A DNA stretch of 64,000 nt from Terriglobales bacterium. GTDB taxonomy: Bacteria > Acidobacteriota > Terriglobia > Terriglobales > Acidobacteriaceae. The notes beneath the pieces were generated by a model that was given only the letters and a program-made list of their open reading frames with translations, was not told the origin of the DNA and did not search any database. The stretch lies in the NCBI GenBank assembly GCA_035561515.1, contig DATMXP010000053.1, positions 1-64,000 on the forward strand, read 5' to 3'. Shown piece after piece: positions 26,125 through 34,374 of this stretch. The translations under genes and the position numbers were made by a program. The number at the start of each line of letters is the position of its first letter. Within the stretch, counting starts at the first letter, position 1.

Positions 26125-27429
26125 ATGTCTACGAACCGAAAAGAAAAGGTCAAGGCCGTGGTACGGGTCGCGAGCGGCAACTTCCTCGAGATGTACGACT
26201 TCATGGTCTTCGGCTACTACGCCGCCGCGATTGGAAGAGCCTTCTTTCCAAGTGGTGATCCGTTCGCGTCTCTGATGTTGTCGCTAATGACGTTCGGAGT
26301 GGGCTTCCTGATGCGGCCGGTCGGCGCTGTCGTACTCGGAGCTTATACGGACAAGCACGGACGTCGTGCCGGGCTGATCTTGAGTCTCTCACTCATGTCC
26401 GTGGGGATTCTCCTTATCGCATGCATTCCTGGCTATGCCAGCATCGGGTTGATCGCACCACTGTTAGTCCTGATTGGGCGACTCTTGCAGGGCTTCTCCG
26501 CCGGAATGGAGATGGGCGGAGTGTCAGTTTATTTATCGGAGATTGCGACCCCTGGCAACAAGGGCTTTTACGTGAGCTGGCAGTCGGCGAGCCAGCAGGT
26601 TGCCGTCATGTTTGCAGCTCTGATCGGAATTGTGCTGAGTTCGACACTGTCGCTTGAGGAGATGAATCGGTGGGGCTGGAGAGTGCCGTTATTGATCGGC
26701 TGTCTCATCGTACCCGTGCTGTTGCGGCTCCGGCGCTCTTTACAGGAATCGGATGAATTCAGGGCGCGCAAGCACCATCCGCATCTAGGAGAAATCGTGC
26801 GCTCGCTGTATGCCAACCGGCGGCTCGTAATCATCGGGATGATGATGTTCACGATGATGACGGTTTCGTTTTACATGATCACTGCGTATACCCCTACATT
26901 TGGCAGCTCCGTCCTCAAGTTCTCGAACCGTGACAGTCTGTTCATCACGTTTTGTGTGGGCCTATCGAATTTGTTTTGGCTGCCAATCATGGGAGCTATC
27001 TCCGACCGTATCGGCCGTTATCCGCTCCTGATTGCCTCGACGGCGCTGATGATCGTCACCGCCTACCCCGCGATGCTGTGGCTTGTCGCAGATCCGTCTG
27101 TCGCCAGGTTGCTTGGGGTGGAGCTGTGGTTTTCCTTCATCTACGGCACTTACAACGCAGCCATGATCGTCTTCATGACGGAAATCATCCCGATCGAAGT
27201 TCGTACCATGGGCTTCTCGCTCGCGTATAGCATGGCCACCGCAGTGTTCGGCGGATTCACTCCTGCCATAAGTACGTACCTGATCGAGATAACGGGCAAC
27301 CGTGCGGTACCAGGGCTTTGGCTGTCAGTAGCGGCTGTAATGGCACTCGTGGCGACATTTTTCGCGAGATCACGACAGAAGAAGAACACCTGGAAATTGC
27401 CGGTCAAAGCTGCGGTGGCTGAGAACTGA
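26125..27429 (+). CDS. MFS transporter, metabolite:H+ symporter (MHS) type
   Basis: 434 residues, twelve predicted membrane helices. ATG 26125 (MSTNRKEKVKAVVRVASGNF) is chosen because the frame upstream lies in promoter sequence. MHS hallmarks: ASGNFLEMYDFMVFGYYA in helix 1, the loop DKHGRRAGL between helices 2 and 3, and GRLLQGFSAGMEMGGV. Relatives carry citrate, tricarballylate, shikimate, dicarboxylates or osmolytes with protons. It heads a gene run that continues through secreted propellers and cytochromes, and is controlled from the IclR divergent region, so an organic acid of the same pathway is the likely cargo. Confidence 0.9.
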   Translation: MSTNRKEKVKAVVRVASGNFLEMYDFMVFGYYAAAIGRAFFPSGDPFASLMLSLMTFGVGFLMRPVGAVVLGAYTDKHGRRAGLILSLSLMSVGILLIACIPGYASIGLIAPLLVLIGRLLQGFSAGMEMGGVSVYLSEIATPGNKGFYVSWQSASQQVAVMFAALIGIVLSSTLSLEEMNRWGWRVPLLIGCLIVPVLLRLRRSLQESDEFRARKHHPHLGEIVRSLYANRRLVIIGMMMFTMMTVSFYMITAYTPTFGSSVLKFSNRDSLFITFCVGLSNLFWLPIMGAISDRIGRYPLLIASTALMIVTAYPAMLWLVADPSVARLLGVELWFSFIYGTYNAAMIVFMTEIIPIEVRTMGFSLAYSMATAVFGGFTPAISTYLIEITGNRAVPGLWLSVAAVMALVATFFARSRQKKNTWKLPVKAAVAEN

Positions 27430-27435
27430 GAGAAG

Positions 27436-28674
27436 ATGCATTTCTATTTCGAAAGAAAATCACGATACGTGCTGCTGGTGTTCTGCCTGGCTGCGATAGC
27501 TGGGCATGCGCAGGAGATCAAAGTCATGACATCGGGAGGATTTTCCGCTGCGTACCGGCAGTTGATGGCACAGTACTCGAGTGAGCACGGGATAAGGTTC
27601 GAGACGATATCCGGTCCATCTATGGGAAGCAGTCCCACTGCGATCCCAAGCCGTCTGCATCGCGGAGAAACTGCGGACGTGATCATCATGGTGCGTGAAT
27701 CGCTCGATGCACTGGTCAAAAACGGAGAGGTGATCGATGGCAGCACGACCGATCTTGCGCGCTCAAGAATCGGAATGGCAGTGCGCGCTGGAGCAGCCAA
27801 GCCCGACATCAGTTCGGTTGAGGCTTTCCGGCAGACACTTTTGCGAGCAAGGTCGGTTGCATATTCAGATAGTGCGAGCGGCGAGTACATAAAGAACGAT
27901 CTTTACAAAAGACTGGGCATCGAGAAGGAAATGGCTGCGAAAAGTCGACAGATTCAGGCGGAGCCAGTTGGAATGGTCGTAGCTCGCGGTGAGGCTGATC
28001 TTGGATTTCAGCAGATGAGCGAACTGATACCTATAAGCGGCATAACGATTGTAGGTCCGATACCCGAAGAGTTGCAGAAGACGACGGTCTTCTCAGCTGG
28101 GATAGCTAAAAGGAGTACCGCGCCAGAATCTGCTCGCGTGTTTATTCACTATCTAGCATCGCCCGCAGCCTGTGAGTTAATCAAGGAGGCGGCTCTCGAC
28201 CCAATTGCCTGCTTGCCCTCACCGAGTTTGCCGAAAGAAGTCACACGCCCGAATCCACAATTAACGATTCCTTACGGGGCACCCATAAGCGTGGAGAATG
28301 CGAAGAAGGCTGCTGCAGCAGCGGTGGCGGAGGCGAACAAGAACAACTGGCGTATGGCGATCGCCGTTACGGATGTTGGGGGAGAGTTGGTGTATTTCGA
28401 GAAGGTAGAGGGTACACAAACAGCGAGCGTACAGATCGCAATCGACAAAGCACGTTCCACGGTGCTTTTCAAACGTCCGACAAAATGGTTTGAAGATGAG
28501 CTTGCCTCGCAAGGTATCGGACTACGTGTACTCGGTCTCCGCGGTGCCGTTCCGGTCGACGGCGGTGTGCCGCTAGTTGTGGACGGTAGAGTGGTAGGTG
28601 GCATAGGCATTTCCGGTGGCACGAACCGGCAGGATGGGCATTGCGCAGAAACAGGCGCTGCCGCGCTGAAATAA
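27436..28674 (+). CDS. Fusion: periplasmic substrate-binding domain + GlcG/HbpS domain
   Basis: 412 residues. A signal peptide (YVLLVFCLAAIAGHAQ) is followed by a ModA-like solute-binding domain (about 27-265: IKVMTSGGFSAAYRQLMAQY, ADVIIMVRESLDALVKNGEV, VARGEADLGFQQMSELIPI). A linker near residue 275 leads to a GlcG/HbpS-type (DUF336) domain (about 285-412: SVENAKKAAAAAVAEANKNN, MAIAVTDVGGELVYFEKVEG, GGVPLVVDGRVVGGIGISGG), which in HbpS binds haem and in GlcG accompanies glycolate genes. No ABC permease is nearby, so the binding domain probably does not feed a transporter. It starts six bases after the MFS gene. Ligand sensing or haem or cofactor handling in the periplasm is inferred. Confidence 0.85.
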   Translation: MHFYFERKSRYVLLVFCLAAIAGHAQEIKVMTSGGFSAAYRQLMAQYSSEHGIRFETISGPSMGSSPTAIPSRLHRGETADVIIMVRESLDALVKNGEVIDGSTTDLARSRIGMAVRAGAAKPDISSVEAFRQTLLRARSVAYSDSASGEYIKNDLYKRLGIEKEMAAKSRQIQAEPVGMVVARGEADLGFQQMSELIPISGITIVGPIPEELQKTTVFSAGIAKRSTAPESARVFIHYLASPAACELIKEAALDPIACLPSPSLPKEVTRPNPQLTIPYGAPISVENAKKAAAAAVAEANKNNWRMAIAVTDVGGELVYFEKVEGTQTASVQIAIDKARSTVLFKRPTKWFEDELASQGIGLRVLGLRGAVPVDGGVPLVVDGRVVGGIGISGGTNRQDGHCAETGAAALK

Positions 28675-28739
28675 CTTCAGCACTCCAAATGGATCAGGCC
28701 GATGAAAAATCGTTCGAAATAGGGAAATAGAGAATCGCT

Positions 28740-29921
28740 ATGAGACTTATCGTTCTTCTACTCGGTACTTTCAGTTTGACTGTGGCAGCCCAAGAGGCCT
28801 CGAAGGCGGTACCAGCCAGTGGTCAGCAGTCTGCTTCGGCTACAAATCCGACATTCAAGGGAAGCATCGCTCCAAATCCCTATCGAGAAATCAAAGACTG
28901 GGCCAAGCTTCCTGACGATAGGATTTGGGGACACGTATTCGGCGTGGGCACCGACAGCAAAGGCAATGTGTGGGTGCTTGACCGTTGCATGGAGACCAGT
29001 TGTGTCAATTCCATGCAGGTGCCGCCGATTCTACAGTTCGATTCCAACGGCAACTTCATCAAGAGCATCGGTACCGGACTTTTCGTGTTCCCGCATAGCC
29101 TCTACGTTGATCATGAGGATAACATCTGGGTTGCTGATTGCGGCGTGAAGAACGGGATTGGTAACCAGGTGTTCAAGCTGAGTCCCGATGGCAAAGTCCT
29201 TCTGACATTAGGTGAGAAGGGAGTGCTAGGGGGACGCCCAGAAAACTTTGTTGGCCCCACTGATGTCGTCGTAGCTCCGAACGGAGACATCATTGTCGCG
29301 GACGGTCATGCTGCGATCGCGCTGGGCGGAGGTGAGTTCTACGGCAACACGTCCACTTCAGAGCGTTCGCGCATGCGTGTGATGCGCTTCTCCAAAGAAG
29401 GCAAACTGCTCCGGGTGTTTGGAAAAGAGGGAAGAGGCCCCGGTGAGTTCGACATGCCGCATGGCGTGGCACTGGATTCAAAGGGCCGGATCTTTATCGC
29501 CGACCGAGGAAACAATCGCGTTCAGATCTTCGACCCAGACGGCAATTTCCTGGAAGAGTGGAAGCAATTCGGCAAAGCTTGCGGACTTTACATAGACAAA
29601 GATGACCACCTGTATGTGGTTGACAGCGACTCCAACTACGACCTGTGGGACTGGAAATACTCCGTCGATGATCCCCCGAAGTGCGCCGATTGTGTGAAGC
29701 GGATACCACGCGTTCCAGATGTTGGACTCCATAACACTGAGTTCTCCCAAGGGGTGCGTATTGGCAGCGTGCTGGATGGGATTGTGAGAGCGTTCATTCC
29801 GCCCGATATGGGGCCGGAGGGACCCACGACACTGACCGAACGGATCACGGTTGACGCACAAGGCCGGGTTTTCCTCGCCGATGCTCGAACCATGAACCTG
29901 AGAGTTTTCGTGAAGAAATAG
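28740..29921 (+). CDS. Secreted NHL-repeat six-bladed beta-propeller
   Basis: 393 residues with a signal peptide (LIVLLLGTFSLTVAAQ). NHL-type repeats are visible, for example FPHSLYVDHEDNIWVADCG, PTDVVVAPNGDIIVADGH, FDMPHGVALDSKGRIFIADR and GNNRVQIFDPDGNFLEEW. The pattern is that of the peptidyl-alpha-hydroxyglycine lyase-like propellers that are abundant in Acidobacteriota. No catalytic assignment is safe. Two Cys pairs (DRCMETSC, PPKCADC) may form disulfides in the periplasm. Confidence 0.85.
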   Translation: MRLIVLLLGTFSLTVAAQEASKAVPASGQQSASATNPTFKGSIAPNPYREIKDWAKLPDDRIWGHVFGVGTDSKGNVWVLDRCMETSCVNSMQVPPILQFDSNGNFIKSIGTGLFVFPHSLYVDHEDNIWVADCGVKNGIGNQVFKLSPDGKVLLTLGEKGVLGGRPENFVGPTDVVVAPNGDIIVADGHAAIALGGGEFYGNTSTSERSRMRVMRFSKEGKLLRVFGKEGRGPGEFDMPHGVALDSKGRIFIADRGNNRVQIFDPDGNFLEEWKQFGKACGLYIDKDDHLYVVDSDSNYDLWDWKYSVDDPPKCADCVKRIPRVPDVGLHNTEFSQGVRIGSVLDGIVRAFIPPDMGPEGPTTLTERITVDAQGRVFLADARTMNLRVFVKK

Positions 29922-29935
29922 CGAGTTAAGAATCG

Positions 29936-31045
29936 ATGGAGGCTAGTCGCTTGAGTCCACGCAAAGTCGGTTACATCCCGGGCGGCCTGATGTTGCTTGT
30001 AACACTATTTCTATCCAGCACAATGGCCGTCGGGGAAGCGACGTCTAGTTCAGCCGCGCAGCAGGGTGAGGGTTCGGTTCAGTCAGTCGCAAGCAGCGGG
30101 GAGATTTCAATAAAACATTGGGACCTGCCGAAACCGAATTCGCTTCCGCAGGACCTTTTCGTGAGCAGACGCGACGGTTCTGTGTGGTTTTCAGCTCCCG
30201 GGGTAAATGCGCTCGGAAGATTCGATCCCAAGACGCAGAAGTTTGAAGAGATCCGTCTGCGCCCCGAATCGGATCCGTATCGATTGGTTGAGCACGCGGG
30301 CAGCGGTGTTCAGAGTCGATTGTTCTTCAGTTCGCATACCGGCGGTTTCATCGCGGAGTACGACTCCCATGCCCGCGAACTCCGCGAATTGCGCATTCAG
30401 GGCGGCAAGATGCTTCTTCATGACCTCAGCTTTGATCCAAACGGGGTCATCTGGTTCACCATCATGAAGCCCAAGCCTCCTCAGTACCCGCAGGGAAGCA
30501 AAGTCGGGTTTGTGAATCTCTTCACGAGCGAGATCAAGCTAGCGGCAGTACCCGGGCGTAGTTCGAATCCGTACAGTCTCGCGGTAACTTCGAAAGGCAC
30601 GCCCTTCTTTTCGGATCTCGGCGCTCCCAAACTACTGAGCATCCACCCCGTCACGATGAAAATCACGGAGCATAAGCTTCCAAGTCGTAAGAGCGGAGTG
30701 ATGAATTTGACCATCACTCCAGACGATCGAATCTGGTTTACGGACAATGCGCGTGGCTATATTGGCTGCTTCAATCCTGAGACGGGTACCTTTGACGAAT
30801 GGGCGTCGCCAGGTGGACCAACTAGCAGTCCGAGCGCAATTACGAATGCCGGCAAGGTGATTTGGTATTCGGAAGCGGGAACTGGTCACCTGGTTCGCTT
30901 CGATACGGAAACCAAGCGATTTCAAATGTGGACGGTCCAGAATGCCAAGCAGATCGAACAACTTTACGCGAACAACGATGGTTCCGTCTGGTTCGCCCTG
31001 CCCAAGGCGAATCAACTTGTTCGGGTAACCGTCAACCAGAAATGA
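29936..31045 (+). CDS. Secreted Vgb-like (streptogramin lyase-type) beta-propeller
   Basis: 369 residues. A hydrophobic signal (GGLMLLVTLFLSSTMAVG) is followed by Vgb-type blades: LPQDLFVSRRDGSVWFSAPG, NALGRFDPKTQKFEEI, LTITPDDRIWFTDNARGYIG, GKVIWYSEAGTGHLVRFDTE. The family fold is that of virginiamycin B lyase, but most members have other, unknown roles. A TTG start at 29951 is a serious alternative because GGAGG lies eight bases before it. It begins 14 bases after the NHL propeller gene. Confidence 0.85.
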   Translation: MEASRLSPRKVGYIPGGLMLLVTLFLSSTMAVGEATSSSAAQQGEGSVQSVASSGEISIKHWDLPKPNSLPQDLFVSRRDGSVWFSAPGVNALGRFDPKTQKFEEIRLRPESDPYRLVEHAGSGVQSRLFFSSHTGGFIAEYDSHARELRELRIQGGKMLLHDLSFDPNGVIWFTIMKPKPPQYPQGSKVGFVNLFTSEIKLAAVPGRSSNPYSLAVTSKGTPFFSDLGAPKLLSIHPVTMKITEHKLPSRKSGVMNLTITPDDRIWFTDNARGYIGCFNPETGTFDEWASPGGPTSSPSAITNAGKVIWYSEAGTGHLVRFDTETKRFQMWTVQNAKQIEQLYANNDGSVWFALPKANQLVRVTVNQK

Positions 31046-31076
31046 ACAGCGGAGCCACAGGGGACGTCGCAATTGC

Positions 31077-31397
31077 ATGAAAGCCATTGGCCTACTTTTC
31101 ATGTTCGCTTTCTCGCTCCTGCTTGGCGCATGTTCGCAGAAGGGAGACGCGACTCGCGGGAAGCGCCTGTTTGACTCCACGTGCGACGTCTGCCACTATG
31201 CGAATTCAACGAAGGCGAGGGCGGGCCCAGGTTTCGCGGGGCTCTACAAGCAAAGGGCGTTGTTGGATGGCACGCCTGTCAACGACAAAAATGTCGAGCG
31301 CTGGATCCGCCAAGGTAGCAGGCTGATGCCTGGCTACAGGAATGCGATTACTCCCGAGGAGATGCGGGATCTGCTGGCGTATCTCAAGACGCTATAA
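31077..31397 (+). CDS. Small lipoprotein cytochrome c
   Basis: 106 residues. Lipobox LGAC (Cys19) follows a short hydrophobic stretch, so the protein is probably lipid-anchored. One haem site CDVCH (residues 36-40) and a likely axial Met in GSRLMPGYRNAIT near residue 81. The size is that of a class I cytochrome c electron carrier. Position inside a run of secreted propellers suggests it takes electrons from a periplasmic dehydrogenase. Confidence 0.9.
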   Translation: MKAIGLLFMFAFSLLLGACSQKGDATRGKRLFDSTCDVCHYANSTKARAGPGFAGLYKQRALLDGTPVNDKNVERWIRQGSRLMPGYRNAITPEEMRDLLAYLKTL

Positions 31398-31501
31398 CGT
31401 TCACTTGGCATTCGACAGACACCATCGTTGTCCGCTCACCGATTGTGCTCGTCGAGTTTGTGTTGAACCGTCGATTTGAACTGCAGGGGTGAAACCACAT
31501 C

Positions 31502-32605
31502 ATGGCGAAGTGTATCCAGGTTAGTTGCATCATATTGTTCTTGCTGTCTGCCCTATTTGGTGCGGATTCCGGCCGAATCTACGTTTTGAACAATAAGGGA
31601 ACAAACATCCATGTGATTGATCCTTCTACGAACAAAGTCGTGCAGATCATCGAGGGTATCCCTGATCCGCACGGGGCAGCTTTTTCTCCTGACGGAAGAC
31701 GCACTTACATTACCAGCGAGTCGGAGAATGCGCTCTATGAGGTAGATACGAGCAGCGGAAAGACACTGCGCAAGCTTGACGAACTGAGCAAGGGAACTGC
31801 CAACCTGCCAGCGATTACCCGAGACGGAGGCAAGCTCTTTATCTGCATCAATGGACTGAGAGACGCGTATGGACACATGCAGTCCCAACGCGGTGGTTTC
31901 GTAGATGTCGTGGATACGAAGACCATGAAGCGAACCAAGAGTATCCCTCGCCGCGGCGGGATGCATGACTGTTACATCACTCCCGACGGCAAGTACGTGC
32001 TTGCAAGTACGCTAGGCGGCAAGTTTCTTGAGGTTATCGACGTAAAGACAGAAGAGCCTCTATGGGAAGTGACATTCGACAAGGGAGTAACTACAACCGC
32101 CCAAGAACTCAATCCAGATGGTTCTACACGCAGGTTATTTTCGAACCTCACGGATTTCCGGGGATTTGCGGTCATTGATTTTGCCCAGCGCAAGGAAGTG
32201 GCCAGAATTCAACTTCCCGACGAACCGAGCGGAGTTACTCTCGGGGAAAAACTTAGGCGACGAAACCGCATTCCAACTCATGGAAATGAAGTCTCGCCCG
32301 ATGGAAAGACACTATGGGTCGTAAGTCGCGGAGCGAATGGCGTGTTTGTGTATTCGCTGCCTGACTTGAAAGTGATCAACTTTGTTCCCACGCCTCGTTT
32401 GAAGAACGCGCCCGACGGAGCGGATGGAGGTGACCCCGGCTGGATTACGTTCACACCGGATGGCAAAACGGTCTACATCTCCAACGCAATGTTAAATACA
32501 GTGACGGCGATCGATGCAAAAAAGATGGTCCCAATTGCAGAGATCCCAGTTGGCGAACAACCAGATCACGTCTTTACGTTGAAGCTGCCAAAGAAGAAGA
32601 AATAG
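31502..32605 (+). CDS. Secreted YVTN-type beta-propeller (paralogue 1)
   Basis: 367 residues with signal peptide (SCIILFLLSALFGADS). YVTN/YncE-like repeats: GRIYVLNNKGTNIHVIDPST, NKVVQIIEGIPDPHGAAFSP, FTPDGKTVYISNAMLNTVTA, and the terminal VGEQPDHVFTLKLPKKKK. It is clearly paralogous to the protein at 34.4-35.6 kb over the whole length, sharing RRNRIPTHG and IPVG-x-QPDHV. A GGGGTGA site precedes ATG 31502. The propeller is periplasmic; a ligand is not evident. Confidence 0.85.
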   Translation: MAKCIQVSCIILFLLSALFGADSGRIYVLNNKGTNIHVIDPSTNKVVQIIEGIPDPHGAAFSPDGRRTYITSESENALYEVDTSSGKTLRKLDELSKGTANLPAITRDGGKLFICINGLRDAYGHMQSQRGGFVDVVDTKTMKRTKSIPRRGGMHDCYITPDGKYVLASTLGGKFLEVIDVKTEEPLWEVTFDKGVTTTAQELNPDGSTRRLFSNLTDFRGFAVIDFAQRKEVARIQLPDEPSGVTLGEKLRRRNRIPTHGNEVSPDGKTLWVVSRGANGVFVYSLPDLKVINFVPTPRLKNAPDGADGGDPGWITFTPDGKTVYISNAMLNTVTAIDAKKMVPIAEIPVGEQPDHVFTLKLPKKKK

Positions 32606-32663
32606 TGCGACGGGGTTCGTGGCCATTCGGATTTCAGTGCTCGCTGGGGTGAACGAAAACAAG

Positions 32664-34064
32664 ATGCGAATCCATAACCTTGCGGTTAATTCGAATGATA
32701 TCGTTGGAAACTCGGCCGAGTCTCCGGGCGCGGTGCGCCTCGATATCGGACGTATCATCGATGACGGACCCTTCACGAGATTCCAGAAAACTGTAGCGCT
32801 ACTTGCGGCGGCGGCTGTCATCATGGACGGCTTTGACGGGCAACTGATCGGTTTTGCTATCCCGGTGATTGCGCAGGAATGGAGTGTCGCTCGATCCACT
32901 TTTGCCCCCGTGGTCGCCGCTGGATTGCTGGGCATGGGTATTGGGAGTGCGTGCGCAGGAATCATTGGCGATCGGTTTGGCAGGCGAGTGGCTCTAGTCG
33001 GCAGTGTATTGATGTTTGGCATCGCAACCTCTGTGGTGGGGCTTGCACCCAATCTGTTTGTAATCGGCATGCTTAGATTCTTCGCGGGATTGGGCCTTGG
33101 AGGAGCGCTCCCAACGGCCACTACCTTCGTGGCGGAGTTTGCGCCGCGACGCCGTCGCACCGTCGCAATTACCGCCACCATTGTTTGTGTGCCATTGGGA
33201 GGCATGTTGGCGGGGCTTTTCTCGGGTTATGTGTTACCTCACTCGGGATGGCGTCCACTGTTTCTGGTTGGCGGTGCGTTCCCGGTTTTTATGGCGATTC
33301 TTTTGATGTTCAACTTACCCGAATCTCCGCGATTCCTGGCGCGCCGCCGAGAGCGCTGGGCAGAGCTTTCGTCGATACTGGGCCGCTTTGGCGTTAGGCC
33401 GCCAGCAGAAGCCGTCTATTGCGATGAAGCCGAACAGGTGCGAGAGCAACACTATGGCCTTTCCTCTCTACTTGCGCCCGATTACCGACGCGATTCCGTT
33501 GCACTTTGGTCCGCCTTCTTTCTGTCGATGCTGACGATCTACAGTGCGTTCAGTTGGCTTCCGACCATGCTCGTGTCGTCGGGGCTGAGCACAGCGGTTG
33601 CTTCAGCAGGACTGACTGCGTATAACGCGGGCGGCGTCCTGGGCGCCTTGCTGTGTGCTATGGCCATTGCACGATACGGCTCTCGCATCCCGCTGCTGCT
33701 GTGTTGCCTTGCTGGAGCGATCAGCGCATTGATGCTTACCCAGCTGGGCTTTCGAGATCACAGCATGCTATTGATCTTCGGCCTGGGCGTACACGGCCTT
33801 TTCGTGAACGCCGTGCAGAGCACCATGTTCGCCCTCTGTGCTTACGTTTATTCCACCAGTGTGAGAGCGACGGGTACTGCTACGGCGGCCATGTTTGGGA
33901 GACTGGGTGCCGTAACCAGCAGTTTTGCGGGAGCCGCTGCAATAGCCTCTCTGGGGCCGTCTGGATACCTAGCTATGTTGGGCCTGACCATGCTCTTAGT
34001 GCTCGCGGCCTTAGCGGCAATCCGGCATCACCTTCCGTCAGTAATGGATGGCAAGTCCCACTAA
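32664..34064 (+). CDS. MFS transporter, aromatic acid:H+ symporter (AAHS, PcaK-like)
   Basis: About 466 residues, twelve membrane helices. AAHS hallmarks: IMDGFDGQLIGFAIPVIAQE in helix 1 (the DGFD motif needed for aromatic acid transport in PcaK), GDRFGRRVALVG in the 2-3 loop, GLGLGGALPTATTFVAEFAP in helix 4, and FNLPESPRFLARR. Family members import 4-hydroxybenzoate, protocatechuate, vanillate or muconate with protons. GTG 32619 is an alternative start giving 15 more residues. Its presence in the same regulon as pcaHG supports import of protocatechuate or its precursor. Confidence 0.88.
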   Translation: MRIHNLAVNSNDIVGNSAESPGAVRLDIGRIIDDGPFTRFQKTVALLAAAAVIMDGFDGQLIGFAIPVIAQEWSVARSTFAPVVAAGLLGMGIGSACAGIIGDRFGRRVALVGSVLMFGIATSVVGLAPNLFVIGMLRFFAGLGLGGALPTATTFVAEFAPRRRRTVAITATIVCVPLGGMLAGLFSGYVLPHSGWRPLFLVGGAFPVFMAILLMFNLPESPRFLARRRERWAELSSILGRFGVRPPAEAVYCDEAEQVREQHYGLSSLLAPDYRRDSVALWSAFFLSMLTIYSAFSWLPTMLVSSGLSTAVASAGLTAYNAGGVLGALLCAMAIARYGSRIPLLLCCLAGAISALMLTQLGFRDHSMLLIFGLGVHGLFVNAVQSTMFALCAYVYSTSVRATGTATAAMFGRLGAVTSSFAGAAAIASLGPSGYLAMLGLTMLLVLAALAAIRHHLPSVMDGKSH

Positions 34065-34239
34065 ATCACCGGGTCTGCGCGGAAAGTGTGCGATTCTGCC
34101 CCCGAGATTCAGGCTGCTTTCAACCTACTTTCTCGCGTGCGTTATTCGCACGAAGACGGTCGTTGGCGCACTAACCGGCCGTCGTCGTAAGCCAAAAAGT
34201 CAGCTTATGAGGGTAGAAGCGCGTGCAGCGAATTATCAA

Positions 34240-34256
34240 TGTGCGATAAACGCACA
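34240..34256. promoter_or_regulatory. IclR-type operator site 3
   Basis: TGTGCG-ATAAA-CGCACA, identical to site 1 in all 17 bases. Seven bases later CGATAATCG follows, as at site 2. The centre lies about 70 bases before the inferred start point of the 34.4-44.4 kb run. Confidence 0.8.
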
Positions 34257-34283
34257 GTAATTGCGATAATCGTCAACAATTAC

Positions 34284-34312
34284 TTGACACTCATCAACGG
34301 GAAGAATACAAA
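34284..34312 (+). promoter_or_regulatory. Promoter of the 34.4-44.4 kb gene run
   Basis: TTGACA (34284-34289), 17-base spacer, TACAAA (34307-34312). The leader to ATG 34375 is about 55 bases. Confidence 0.75.
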
Positions 34313-34374
34313 ATCACGCACAACATCGTTGAGTGATTTTCTTTCGTTCGACGAAACCGCAGTGGGGTAAATCG

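Larger units (their letters stand above)
34065..34374. other. Regulatory intergenic region
   Basis: About 310 bases without a gene. It contains operator site 3 at 34240, CGATAATCG at 34264-34272 and a strong promoter at 34284-34312. The first 170 bases show nothing recognisable. Confidence 0.6.
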
